A stretch of DNA of 64,000 bases from AP-15 sp963795485 (GTDB taxonomy: Bacteria; Pseudomonadota; Alphaproteobacteria; ATCC43930; CGMCC-115725), in assembly GCA_963795485.1 (NCBI GenBank), contig CAWCIL010000008.1, positions 372,001-436,000 of the forward strand, given 5' to 3'. Below are positions 11,641 to 21,814 of this stretch, in pieces. The notes beneath the pieces were generated by a model. The model worked only from the letters and a program-made list of their open reading frames with translations, was not told the DNA's origin and did not search any database. Numbering within the stretch: the stretch's first letter is position 1; every line of letters begins with the position of its first letter. A program made the position numbers and the translations under genes.

Positions 11641-11656
11641 GTAAAGTTTGCCGACA
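11641..11656 (+). promoter_or_regulatory. Upstream box A (GTAAAG-N3-GCCGACA)
   Basis: Reads GTAAAGTTTGCCGACA, preceded by T. It shares GTAAAG....C.G.CA with two inverted copies further upstream. It lies about 55-70 bp upstream of the sigma-54 promoter, a normal distance for an enhancer-binding activator. Binding by PrsR is inferred. Confidence 0.5.
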
Positions 11657-11757
11657 GCTTCATGAAGACGATCGAGGCCAGCCCGACGAAGCATCAGGAT
11701 CTTAAAGGCCGGCAACCACCGGGCCGCCATCGCCAAAAAGCGCGCGCCGGGGTGAAT

Positions 11758-11773
11758 TGACAGCTCTCTTTAC
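11758..11773 (-). promoter_or_regulatory. Upstream box B (GTAAAG-N3-GCTGTCA)
   Basis: The minus strand reads GTAAAGAGAGCTGTCA, matching box A at 11 of 16 positions including the GTAAAG half. It is the second of three copies spaced about 117-127 bp apart. Confidence 0.4.
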
Positions 11774-11884
11774 CCTTTCTTACAGGAATTTTCAAGTGGT
11801 TGGCATTGCTCCCCGAACTCAAGAGAAACCTGGGAACCGCCCCGGCCGGACGCCTCGAAAGCAAAATGGTTCGATCCGGCGCCG

Positions 11885-11900
11885 TGTCGGATTTCTTTAC
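11885..11900 (-). promoter_or_regulatory. Upstream box C (GTAAAG-N3-TCCGACA)
   Basis: The minus strand reads GTAAAGAAATCCGACA, differing from box A only in the N3 spacer and one further base. It lies just downstream of the relic TPS start described at 11926-12096. Confidence 0.45.
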
Positions 11901-11925
11901 ATGCCTGGTCGGCCGTCGTTACCGG

Positions 11926-12096
11926 CGGCGGCAAAAGCGTCCGCGCCGGAGAATAATGGCCGTCGAGTGTGATATGCTGCGCCAAAGCTGCGGCCGGCGC
12001 GGCGCGCGAGCGGCGCCGCCAGCCCGGCAGGCTCCGGGCGCGCAGAGCCGCGGCCAACAACCTCGAGCCGTGAAAACAGGTCATATGCTGCTGCAT
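11926..12096 (-). pseudogene. Relic of a second TPS exoprotein start (signal peptide plus first TPS strand)
   Basis: On the minus strand an Ala-rich, signal-peptide-like stretch (RLLAAALRA ... APAAALAQ) is followed at 11926-11979 by HITLDGHYSPARTLLPP. This closely parallels the exoprotein start SITIDGRFSPAQTLVPT. The similarity stops there: no LINPSGIVFG or repeat region follows, and the frame continues through unrelated sequence containing box C to a stop at 11770. It looks like a truncated duplicate of the exoprotein 5' end. Frame shifts in the signal region make the exact start unclear. Confidence 0.55.
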
Positions 12097-12198
12097 TTGA
12101 GCGATCTTGCGGAGGCCGTGCCGGCCGGTTCAAAAGCGACGCCTGATCGGGGCCGCAATCGGACCGGGCTGCCGGCCGGCGTCATGTCATCCTCGCAT

Positions 12199-12881
12199 TG
12201 CTGGTGGTCGCGTCGATCCAGACCTTTGGCCAACCGGCCCGCGCCGCCGATCAGCCGCTGGCGCAGAGCGGGACAGAAAAGAGCGCTGTCGGCAACCGGC
12301 CGGCCCCGCCGGTCGGACCGCCGGCGGCGATCGACGGGTTCCGCCAGGCGCGGTTCGGGATGAGCGAGGAAGCGGTTCGCCAGGCGGTCCGCGACGATTT
12401 TCCGGCCGCGGCGTCGAGGCTCGCCAGTGCGGTCGATCCGTCCGAGAAGACGAGCATCCTGTCGCTGGCCGTGACCGATCTTGTTGCCCCACACCGGCGC
12501 GGCCCATATTTCCTATATCTTCGGGTACCATTCGAAAAAGCTGATCCAGGTCAACATTCTGTGGGTGAGCGACCGCAGCGCCAGCGCCGACGAGGAGATC
12601 GTCGGCACCGCGAACGCGCTGCGGGATTACTTCGCCTCGGAAAATTTTCGGCCGGACAGCGTCGTCGCCAACCGTCGGCTCGCGGCCAACACGATCCTGG
12701 TGTTTCGCGGCAGCGACGATCAGCAACCGGACGGTTTTGCTGGTGCTGAGCGGGGCCGCCGGGTCGGCCCGCCCGGAAGGACAAAAAGGCGCCGCGGCCG
12801 CCGCCGCTGACCCTCGAACTGTCGTATATCGGGGATGCCGCGCACCCCGACGTGTTCCGGATCGGCAAGGGTCAGTTCTGA
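12199..12881 (+). CDS. Small exported protein of unknown function (several frameshifts)
   Basis: Pieces in three frames join into one protein: a signal peptide (ILALLVVASIQTFG, cleavage near ARAAD), then IDGFRQARFGMSEEAVRQAV, a GAAHISYIFGYHSKKLIQVNILW strand pair, ADEEIVGTANALRDYF, ILVFRGSDD, and a C-terminus LELSYIGDAAHPDVFRIGKGQF stopping at 12881. Breaks lie near 12495, 12735 and 12785. The FGMSxEAVRQAV opening resembles small periplasmic proteins that follow the signal with a 'factor-like' helix-strand module, but I do not recognise the family. The start is uncertain (TTG 12199 or further upstream in another frame). It converges on the reductase gene, which ends at 12979. Confidence 0.5.
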
Positions 12882-12978
12882 CCGGCATCGATTTGATGCC
12901 GACCGACCTGCGCCGCGGGTTTCCCCGGCGGCGCGCGTCGCGCGCCGCAGTCGACCCTAGGGATCGAGCACGGCGCGG

Positions 12979-14537
12979 TCACACATCGACAACGACGCGG
13001 CCGATCGGACGCGCCTGGCAGGCCAGGATGTGGCCGTCCTTCTCGTCGTCGGGGGTAAGGGCACTGGTGCGAATCCTGCTCGACGGTGCCTTCGAGAAGC
13101 GTGACCTTGCAGGTCCCGCACTGGCCGGCGCGGCATGAATAGGCCACCGGCAGTCCCTGGTCGAGGGCAAGGTCGAGGATGTAGTCGGAGCCCTTGCAAT
13201 CGACCTCGATCTTGCTCGCCGCGAAGACGACTTTCGCAAGCTTGGTCGCCTGAGCCTCCGCCGCGCCGGGATCGCGCCGCGGCACGCCGCCGAAGATCTC
13301 CTGATGGAACCGCGTCATGTCGAAGCCGAGCTGCTCGAGCATGCCGCGGGTGGCGTCCATGAACGGGACCGGCCCGCACAGATAGACGCTGCGGCTCTTC
13401 AGGTCGGGAACCAGCTCGGTCAACAGCTCCGGCGAGATCCGCCCGGTCGGGCCGGTCCAGCCGCTCCCCTCGCCGGCCTGGCTGCAGACGAATTGGCTGC
13501 GGAAGCCGGGCAGGCTGCGCTCCATCAGCTGCAGCTCGTGGGCGAAGATCAGATCGTCCGGTGACCGCGCGAAATGGAGGAACTGGATGTCGGCGTCGGG
13601 CGTGGTGTCGGCGAACCACCGCGACATCGCCATGACCGGGGTAATGCCGCTGCCGCCCGAAATGAACAGAAAGGGACCGTCATCGTCGGGGATGCAGGTG
13701 AAGCTCCCGTGCGGCCCATCGACAAAGAGCGTGGAGCCGGCCCGGAGATTGTCGTGCAGCCAGTTCGAAATCACCCCCTGCTCGACCCGCTTCACGGTCA
13801 CCGAAATCGCATGCGGCCGCGACGGGCTCGCCGAAATCGTGTAGCTGCGGCGGACGATACTGCCGTCGATCGGGATCTCGAGAGTGATGAACTGGCCAGG
13901 GTGGTAGCGGAACAGCTTGGGCGGCTCGGCGACGAAGCGGAAGGTCTTCACGTCGCGGGTCTCGTCGATCACCTGGACGCAGCGCACCGGCAGCTTGCCG
14001 GGCCGGCAGAACATCTCGGCGCTGAGATCGCCGATCAGCAGCGAACACAGGTTGGGCGCCCTCACCTTCGTCTCGACCGGCAGGCTCGCCTTGGCCTGGA
14101 CGGCGGCGCGCGCCGACGGGCGCTTGATCAGTTCGAGAACGTTGTCGAAAGCGGCTTTTTCCTCGCCGTCTCGGCTGAAAAACCCGGGCCGCCTTGTGCA
14201 GCTCTTGAGAAAACCGGGCAAGATCGCGTTCGACATCGGGGCGCTCCTCCGGAGCGAGCGAGCCGAGGATCGTGTCGAGCGATGCTGCAACCTGATCGAT
14301 GCCGGGGCGAAGCTCACCGGCAATATATTGCTTCCACAGTTCCGCCTTCTCGGCCTGCGTATTGGCCAGCGAGCGCTGCAGGAGGGCCGAACGGCACCAG
14401 TCACGCGACGCGAGCAGCTGGTCGAAACGCTCCATTTCGCGCGCCGTCATTTTGCCGTCGCCGTCGGCGAGGCGCAGGAACATCATCATCGGGAGCTCGA
14501 CGACAACCCTCGACTTCTCGGTCAGACGAACTGGCAT
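12979..14537 (-). CDS. FAD/NAD(P)H-dependent reductase with 2Fe-2S ferredoxin domain (Hcr-like; frameshifts)
   Basis: About 520 codons. The preferred start is ATG 14537, 7 nt after AGGG; GTG 14546 is possible. Residues 1-130 are a helical N-terminal module with FLRLADGDGKMTAREMERF, which looks like a TerB-type or degenerate EF-hand loop (first Asp replaced). Then comes a flavin domain (YHPGQFITLEIP, RRSYTISASPS), an NAD-binding domain (LFISGGSGITPVMAM, VYLCGPVPFMDATRGMLEQ), and a C-terminal plant-type ferredoxin with CRAGQCGTC and a final Cys in HILACQARP. The architecture is that of NADH oxidoreductases such as Hcr and phenol-hydroxylase-type reductases. Breaks are near 14190 and 13065. It starts 10 nt after the membrane 4Fe-4S/cNMP gene and is surely its operon partner, probably feeding or draining electrons from it. 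Confidence 0.8.
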
Positions 14538-14547
14538 CGCGAACACC

Positions 14548-17389
14548 CTATTCAGCAGCGGCGGCAGGTTCCGCAGTCGCGGCCGCTCGCGGCGGGATCA
14601 CCGTCGCCGGGCGTGCACTGAGGAGGTAGCTCGAAACAACGCCGAGGATGGCGCGCGCGGCATGGAGATCGCGGCTGAGAAGCTCGTCGATCACATCGCG
14701 CGGGATCGCGATCACCTCGGCGGTCGGGCTCACCACCTCGATCGAGGCGGTGCGCGGATGACCGGTGATGACGCCGATCTCGCCGAACACGGCGCCGGGC
14801 TTGCCACGACGGAACACGACGCGCCCGTGCTCGCCCTCGGCCCAGGCCTCGGTCTCGCCGCGCACCAGCACGAACATCGAATCGGAGCTTTCGCCAAACC
14901 GGCAGATCTGCTCGCCGGCGCGGAAGGCCACCAGGGTCGACTGCCGGGCGATTTTGGCGAGGGTGTCGAGATCGAGCGCGGCAAACACATCGACAGCGAC
15001 GAGCTCGGCCATGGTCACGATGATGTCGGAGCGAACGCCCTGCGTGACCCCCGCGAGCGCCTCCTCGACCAATGGCGAAGGCGTCTCGGCGCGAGCCAGG
15101 AGCTCGTCCGCCGCCTGTTCGGCAGCGACGCGATCGGTGCTCGCCAGCGCGGAAATGGCCAGCGCGGCGACCACCGGATCGCGATCGCCGGCGAGCCCGA
15201 CGAGGACCTCGTCAGGCGGCTTTGACGCCTCGATGATGTCGAGATAGGAACACAGCACCGGATCGGACGTCATCTGCAGGAAGGCGTCGCGGATCGCCGC
15301 GGGCGTCCCTTCGATCGCGTCCGCGTTCGTCCGGTCGGTTTCCTTGCCGCCCAAAACGAAAATCGATTGCGCGAACGAGCGCGCCACTTGCTGGTCGTCG
15401 ATCGAGGCGACGATGTCCACCATCTCGCGGATCAGCCCCCGCTCTTTGAGCAGCAGCGCATGCCGCAGCAAGGGCGCTTCCGGGCGCAGATCGAACACCA
15501 GCGAGAGCCGGACAATTTCCAGTTCGCGGAGCTTTTCGAACATATTCCGTGCGGTCTCGATGACCTGCGTCTGATCTTCGCCAATTTCGCCGACGATGCG
15601 CGCGTGGTCCTCCTCGGAAATCCCGAAAAACGTGCGGACCGGCGCGATTGCCTCCTGCGCCGCGACGCTCGCGAGATAGTTCCCAGGCTTGACGCCGGCC
15701 GGACACTCCCGCTGGACCAGATCGGCCAGGAACGTGCGGTAGTTCTCGCGGCGCACCTGAAGTTCGACCGATCCGCGGGCGTCGGGGTCGAGCAAAGCCG
15801 GGTCCTGCACGCCGAGCGCTTCGGTGATTGCATGATGGTCGGTATCGGTAAGCCCGAGCTGCTCGCGAACGTCGCTCAACAGCTTCAGGCTCTCGGCGGA
15901 TTTGGTATGGCCGCTTTGCAGCGCCTCGGTCAGGATCGCGCGGTAGGCGTCGCGCTTCTGGGCGACGCTGAAATTGGGCAGCGTCTTGGCCAGCACATAG
16001 ACCTCATCGGCCGAGAGCTGGTCGATCGGCCGGCCCTCGAGCATGTCTTCCGAGCGGAACCCCATGCGCACCAACTGGTCGCGCAGGCTGCGCGCCACCC
16101 GTTCGCGGCTGTAGAGCTCGGCGTCGCGGGCGAGCGAGCGGATCAGCCAGATGACCGAGACGAAGCACAAACAGTGACGTCGAACAGTTTGACCGCCCAG
16201 ACCGGCATCAGCAGGATGTTGGGCCGGCCGGCGAACACGTAGAACAGATTGAAGGTCACAAACGCGCAGACCGTCAGCATCTGGTGGCGCAGCCGCGCCT
16301 TGCTGAGGGCTTTGCCGCGCAGGCGCGGCCAGACGGGCATAGCCGCGCTCGATCCCGACCCACAGCCAATAGGCGAGCGCGATGCAGACGACAAAGTACA
16401 GCGGCGCGGCGACGATCTTCGGGATCGGGATCGCGACCGCCGAAATAGAAACCGGGGTCGAGCAGCTTGCCCATTTGCCCGCTCTCGTGGGTCCAGGCGC
16501 CGCTCATGTAATAGTCCCAGCCGCCCGAATACACGAAATAGTAAGTGTAGAATGCGAACACCAGACCGAAGAAGCCATAATACATAAACCGTTTCTGATC
16601 GGAACTCCAGCGTTTTCCAGTAGGAGTTCTCGAGATCGACATCAGGGCAGTTGGTGGTGCAACCGACGCAGATGCTTTGGTCGCCGCGTCGGGCCCGGAG
16701 CGCGGCACATCGATTGGCCGACCGGTGCTCGCGGCAAGATGCGCCTTTGAATTGAACAGTCCGCCGGGACCGGTGTAGATGTCCTGGATCACCGAGATCG
16801 GACAGAAATAGTTGCACCAGGTCTTGCCGCCATAAAGCAGGCCGATCACCAGCGAAAAGAGCAGCATGAACGCGAAAATTCCGACCAGCGCGGTCCGGTC
16901 CGCGTTGACGAACAGGAGGCGCGCGCAGACGCCGAGCGGTCAGGAAAGCCGAACTGGAAATAATAATGGTTGCGCCGCAGCCAGTCCTGCGGGCAGCAGC
17001 GCCAGCACCCGGTCGACCCGGCCGGCGCGGCGGTTGAGCATCTTGATTTTGCGCTGCCAGCCCAGCATGTGCGGGATCTGGCTGAAATGCGAGAGCGGGC
17101 AGACCCGCCGCCAGGTCTCATGGCCGAACACCATCAGAAAGAGGGGAACGAGCGGCAGGACCATCGTCCAGAAGATCCGGTTTGCCATCGAATACGGCTG
17201 GGCCGGGAGCGGCTTGCCTTGGACCATCACCGCCGCGGAATGCAAGTGAAACGGGCTCGCCATGTTGTCGGGCATCGTCAGCATCGGGGTCACCGGATCC
17301 CAAAACAGAGACCCGATCAGGACGAACCAGGCAATCAGCAGCCCGGCCCGCAAGGATCGCATTTTTCGCTCAGAGGTCCGAGAGAACAT
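14548..17389 (-). CDS. NapH/NosR-like membrane 4Fe-4S protein fused to a cyclic-nucleotide-binding domain (frameshifts)
   Basis: Joined pieces give about 947 codons from GTG/ATG near 17389. The N-terminal part has several membrane helices (LLIAWFVLIGSLFWDP, IFWTMVLPLVPLFLMVFG) and cysteine motifs of the NapH/CcoG/NosR type: RRVCPLSHFSQIP, WCNYFCPISVIQD and ICVGCTTNCPDVD. More helices follow, including YYGFFGLVFAFYTYYFVY. The middle (about 560-800) is helical and unrecognised. The last 150 residues are a cAMP/cGMP-binding (CAP_ED) domain: GEQICRFGESSDSMFVLVRG and AVFGEIGVITGHPRTASI, with the phosphate-binding cassette present. Breaks lie near 16930, 16640, 16440 and 16165; the 16165 join restores a membrane helix (VTVCFVSVIWLI), so this is one gene. 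Likely a cAMP-gated electron-transfer protein working with the downstream reductase; the gating is inferred. Confidence 0.75.
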
Positions 17390-17569
17390 GATCCGCAGAC
17401 TCGCATCGAATATCGAATAGGGACTCTAACCGCCCGACAAAGGTCCGGCGCTCCCCGGCCAATGATCGCGGCAGCCAAACGTTAACATGATCGTGAGGAC
17501 GTGAGTATCGGAAACCGAGCTTGTTGCGGCGGCGCGAGACCGTCCTAAACCGGACGCGGCTCCATCGCA

Positions 17570-17585
17570 TGTGAGCTGGCTCACA
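17570..17585. promoter_or_regulatory. CRP-type palindrome
   Basis: TGTGAGCTGGCTCACA is a perfect TGTGA-N6-TCACA inverted repeat. It lies 181 bp upstream of the 4Fe-4S/cNMP gene (minus strand) and 269 bp upstream of the beta-propeller gene (plus strand), so either could be its target. It is the only strong signal in this intergenic region (17390-17853) apart from the duplicated element at 17729. Confidence 0.6.
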
Positions 17586-17728
17586 CGAGGGGTGCGGCCG
17601 ATCGGCGCACCGCGCCGGCGGCGCCGACGGCCCGGTGCCGGCGGTTGGGTCATCGTCCCAAGGGGGCAGGACCAGGCTCAACCCCGCGGCACCTGCCGGC
17701 GCAAAAGCATCGCGGAAAAATATTCCGT

Positions 17729-17752
17729 TTTACCAAACTGATTGGTTGCGCG
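17729..17752. promoter_or_regulatory. Duplicated promoter element, copy 1, with ACCAA-N5-TTGGT palindrome
   Basis: A 24-bp identity with 19382-19405. The core at 17732-17746, ACCAAACTGATTGGT, is an inverted repeat of 5-bp arms around 5 bp, the style of TetR-family operators. Weaker similarity between the copies (CGCGACTA.CAT.GGCG.AAC, then GAGCGTGC.G..TCG) continues to about 17810. It lies 107 bp from the operator core to ATG 17854. Confidence 0.6.
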
Positions 17753-17853
17753 CCGCGCTAGGCGCGACTAACATTGGCGCAACATTACCGGAGCGTGCAG
17801 CATCGCAAGGGCCGGAAGCACCGTCGACGGTCGCCACCACGGGAGGGAGCAAA

Positions 17854-19188
17854 ATGGCTCGCGATATCACCAAATTGCTGATGTGCGCGCTATGCTGCGC
17901 ATTCTCCGCCCCAGCGGCCTGGGCGGATGGATCGATGTACCCGACGACCGGGGCAGTGTACGCGATGACCAATGCCGTGGGAAATAACCAGATCCTCGCG
18001 TACCAGCGCGGCCGCGACGGAACGCTGACCCTGATGCAGACGATCAAGACCAAAGGCGGTGGCAGCGGCGCCCAACTTTCGGCGCCCAACTCGCTGGGCT
18101 CACAGGGCAGTCTGATATTGGACGATCAGCATCATCTGCTGTTCGCCGTCAACACGGAAACCCTAGCCGAGAACAGCCAAGACTGCCAAGCAGGCACCGT
18201 TACGTCATTCGTCGTCGCCAGCAATGGCAGGTTGAGGTTCGCCGACAGGGTCATGTCCGGTGGCTTGTTTCCTAACAGTCTGGCTGTCAAAAAAATAGAT
18301 GACCGAGAAGATCAAGGAGATCTGCTTTACGTACTTAACTCGGGCGGTCCGGGCAGCAGTCCCTTCTGCGGCGCCAGCCCGAATATCACCGGGTTCACCG
18401 TGAACAGCGATGGCCAAATGAGCCTCCTCGCGGGCTCCGTGCAGTCAATCATAGATCCGGGTCCCCTTGACGGCACCGGAACCGGCGTGAACTGTCCCGT
18501 CTCAGGGTTTGCGACACCAAGCTTCGACTGCGGACGGAACCCGCCTGCGTTTCCTCGCTCGCCGGCACAGGTTCGCTTCACGCCCGATGGCGCCCGGCTG
18601 ATCGTCACAGTCAAAGGGACCAACAAGATCTACGTCTTTCCGGTCGGCGAAAATGGCGCGCCGATGGTAACCCAGGCTCCGGGGCCGGCGTTACCGACCT
18701 ATTTCGGCTTTACCTTCGACAAGCTGGGGCGCTTGATCCTTACGGAGGCGTTTGGTCAGGCCACCAGCATTCCCGCCAGCGCCGCCGGCGCGGTCTCGTC
18801 ATTCACGATCACCGCGGCCGGCGCTCTGGAGCAGATCAGCGCGAGTGTCGGCGATGGAGGGACAGCGGCCTGCTGGGTCGCGCTCGAACCGGTCACGGGT
18901 CGATACGCATACGTGTCCAACAATTTGAGCAATAACCTCTCATCGTACTCAGTCGGCAACGACGGGAGGGTGACGCTGCTCGCGGCAACCGCTGCGGCCG
19001 CCACCGGCCCCAACGATCTGGCGGTCGTAGGCGCTGCTGGCCACGCCAGCTTCCTCTATGTGCTCAACAGCGGCGCCGGCACCATCGGGGCGTTCCAGGT
19101 CAACCTGGGCAGCGGGTCCCTGACGCCGCTTTCCGCCGTGGGCGGCTTGCCCATTGACGACGGCGCCGGAGGCCTTGCCGCCTATTGA
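17854..19188 (+). CDS. Exported beta-propeller protein, lactonase-like
   Basis: 444 codons. ATG 17854 follows a GGGAGGGA ribosome site and begins a signal peptide (LLMCALCCAFSAPAAWAD). The mature part has about seven repeats of the propeller blade pattern seen in 6-phosphogluconolactonase-like proteins: AVYAMTNAVGNNQILAY, LLFAVN, LLYVLNSGG, QVRFTPDGARLIVTVKGTNK, YAYVSNNLSNNLSSYSV, FLYVLNSGAGTIGAFQV. Repeated NSGxG and VSNN turns support a propeller of the PF10282 type. Enzyme activity cannot be read from the sequence; exported members often act as scaffolds or have unknown ligands. The gene shares its promoter element with the first di-haem cytochrome, so the two are probably co-regulated. 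The frame is intact. Confidence 0.8.
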   Translation: MARDITKLLMCALCCAFSAPAAWADGSMYPTTGAVYAMTNAVGNNQILAYQRGRDGTLTLMQTIKTKGGGSGAQLSAPNSLGSQGSLILDDQHHLLFAVNTETLAENSQDCQAGTVTSFVVASNGRLRFADRVMSGGLFPNSLAVKKIDDREDQGDLLYVLNSGGPGSSPFCGASPNITGFTVNSDGQMSLLAGSVQSIIDPGPLDGTGTGVNCPVSGFATPSFDCGRNPPAFPRSPAQVRFTPDGARLIVTVKGTNKIYVFPVGENGAPMVTQAPGPALPTYFGFTFDKLGRLILTEAFGQATSIPASAAGAVSSFTITAAGALEQISASVGDGGTAACWVALEPVTGRYAYVSNNLSNNLSSYSVGNDGRVTLLAATAAAATGPNDLAVVGAAGHASFLYVLNSGAGTIGAFQVNLGSGSLTPLSAVGGLPIDDGAGGLAAY

Positions 19189-19381
19189 GGGCAAGTCGGC
19201 TCCGTTCCATTCGGTGGGGCGCGTTAAGTCGACTGCTTAACGGCTTGGTATCTTGGTTTTGATCGACCCCCCGACAGCCGCGTAGAGGCGCCGAGCCGGT
19301 CAATATTCGATCATCCGAGTGCATGTCCGCTAGAACCCGCGGCGGCAAATTGGCCGTGGACGCTAACGGAAATAATCCAAA

Positions 19382-19405
19382 TTTACCAAACTGATTGGTT
19401 GCGCG
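19382..19405. promoter_or_regulatory. Duplicated promoter element, copy 2, with ACCAA-N5-TTGGT palindrome
   Basis: Copy 2 of the element at 17729-17752; core ACCAAACTGATTGGT at 19385-19399. It lies about 125 bp upstream of ATG 19525. The rest of the 336-bp gap (19189-19524) shows nothing else I can name. No TetR-type regulator is encoded in the window. Confidence 0.6.
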
Positions 19406-19524
19406 GCATCGCCGACGCGACTACCATCGGCGGAACGTAGCAGAGCGTGCGGTGTCGTGAAGATCGGCACGAGAGCTGGAGACCGCTGCGTGAGCTTTTG
19501 AAGCACGTTGGCTCGGGAGGGGTT

Positions 19525-21814
19525 ATGCACAAGCTTTCTGCCATGCTGATCACCGCTACGGTGATTGCTGTTTTGGCGCCCTCGGCGCGGGCCCAACTGG
19601 GTTCCGACAACCCGACCAATTCAGTTCTGCTGCAGCAGCGGGTCACGGAAAAAGGTGCCTCGGGGACCTCGGGGATCTTCGACGTCGCGGCGCCGCCCGC
19701 CGGTACGGTGCTGACGCCGATAAAGCTGGTGCCGCGCAACAAATACGGCGTCGTCGGCCCGTTGCCGCTGAAGGAGAGCGATCTCAATGCGCTGCTCTTC
19801 CCCGGCAGCAGCTCCAGCGAAAAGACTGCGGTGCTCGAAGGCCTGACCTTCTTCACCAAGGTTCACGTCCCCGGCGAGTTTCCGTTGACCGACGATCACG
19901 GCGTCGGCCCGATGAACAACCAGGCGTTCTGCCAGGGCTGTCACGAGAACGCGGCCGAAGCGGTCAGGAGCCCCGGGCTCTTGGGTCCGAGATGCATCGC
20001 CGGGTCAATCTGCGCCTCCGAAGTCACCCGCGCCGCGCGTTCGACCCCGACCAATTTCGAGGTCACCTCACTCGACAAGAAGACCGGAGGCGGCCTGCCG
20101 CCCGACAGTCTCGATGCCCTCTACAATACCGGCAAGACGGCGGCCTTTACGACCTTCGGGGACTTCACCTCGTCGCTGACCGACGTCGCTTCCGGCGCGA
20201 TCGGCTTTTTTGATCCTCTCGACGGGGCCAGTCACAGCGTCTTGGGAGAGGCGCCAAATTCGTACGTCTCGCAGCCGTTCGGAGGTCAGGTGCAGCACGT
20301 GCGCCCGCTCGGTTGACGCCTGCGTACCGAAGCCGCTGCCGCCAGTCGGCTTCGATGCCAACCTGACGGGTACCGATCCGAACGATTTCCGGCGCAGCAT
20401 CGGCGAGCGCGCCGCCCCGCCCTATCGCGGTTTGGGGCTGATGGAAGCGGTGCCGACGGCCGATATTTTGGCGGACACCAACCCCGCCACCGCAAACGGC
20501 AAGTCGTCGCTCGGCGATTTCGCCGCAGATTTCGGATGCAGCAGCACCGGATGCATCGCGGGCAAGGCCAATACGATCCCCACCACCGCCGCCTTTGTGC
20601 CGGGGGTGGGCCGCTTCGGGCTGCGCTCAAACGGCGTAGAGCTTCTGCAGTTCGTCGTCGGAGGGATGCAGGGCGAGCTGTCGATGACCAATGCGCTGAA
20701 CCCCAACGAGAGCAACTTCCCAACTCTGTTCCCGGGAGGGAACACCGAGGTCAACGAGCCGGCGGCCTGCTTGAGCGCGGCCTCGCCCTCGACTTCGCCG
20801 GAGGTGTTCCTCTCGACGGTATTCAGCATCCGCGCGCTGATGCGGAATACCGACCTGCCGCAGTTCGGTGACGCTCTGTTGGACGTGCTGAAGTCGAAAA
20901 ACCCGGCCAAGCCGATCCGTGGCAACAGCGAGCAAGCAAAGGTGCAGCGGGGAGCCCAGCTTTTCGGCATCGATTTGGTGGCGTTCGCCGACCGCACCGT
21001 CGGCAAACCGATGACGGCGACCGGCGACGGGCGCGACATGAACGCCATCAACCAGGCCGATCGCCAGCTCAACTGCGTCGGCTGCCACACGCCGATCCAG
21101 CGGACCGGGCAGTCGCCGGCGGATGTCGACGTCACCGACCCGGACGGAGGGAAGGCGATCAGCTTCGGGTGGGCGCCGATCTTCTCGGACCTGCTGCTGC
21201 ACAAGATGCCGGTCATCGACGCCGAGCTCTACTTGCAGTCGAAGGGAAACCTGCCGCGCGATCCGCTGGTGATCCCTCGGCTGGCTGCCAACTACCGCTT
21301 CTTTGACACGTTCGACATCCCGCGCAATCTTGCCGACGATACGTTCACCAACCAGAAAGCCGCCGCGGCCGGCACCCAATTCCGCACCACGCCATTGATG
21401 GGGCTGGGCAGGATCGGTCCGCCGTTTATGCATGACGGCCGCGTGTATCTGAGCAACGAGACCGTGAATAAAACCCCGGCCGGCACGGTGACCACGAACA
21501 GCCGGCAGACCAATGCGCCGCTGGTGGTGCGCACCCTCAACGACGCGCTGCTCGCGGCCATCGAGGTGCACGACCTGCCGGCCCCCGACGACCGGAAGAC
21601 GCCGCGGCTTCCCGGCGCCGGCTGCCCGGTGCCGCCCAAGGGGAGCGCGACCAACATCGACTACGGCTCGTCGCCCAAGAGCGTCATCTGCCCGGCCTAT
21701 GGCAGCGCCACCTCGAAAGCCAACCGGAGCAACTCGGCCGAGGTCATGTACCGGTTCCACCAGCTGAGCCCCAACGACCAGCAGGCGGTGATCGAGTTCC
21801 TGAAACAGCTTTGA
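19525..21814 (+). CDS. Di-haem c-type cytochrome, DHOR/CCP-like, copy 1 (one frameshift)
   Basis: About 763 codons. ATG 19525 follows GGGAGGGG and starts a signal peptide ending PSARAQ. There are two haem c attachment motifs, CQGCH (19930-19944) and CVGCH (21074-21088). The second half carries the di-haem oxidoreductase signature: RGAQLFGIDL, RQLNCVGCHTPIQ, FRTTPLMGLGRIGPPFMHDGRVYL and a late H-containing AIEVHDLPAPDD. This is the fold of bacterial di-haem peroxidases, MauG and DHOR proteins; the substrate is unknown and the protein would be periplasmic. One extra C near 20309 shifts the frame; the paralogue next door shows the intended reading (RPSVDAC). It is followed at 21983 by a close paralogue. 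Confidence 0.8.
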
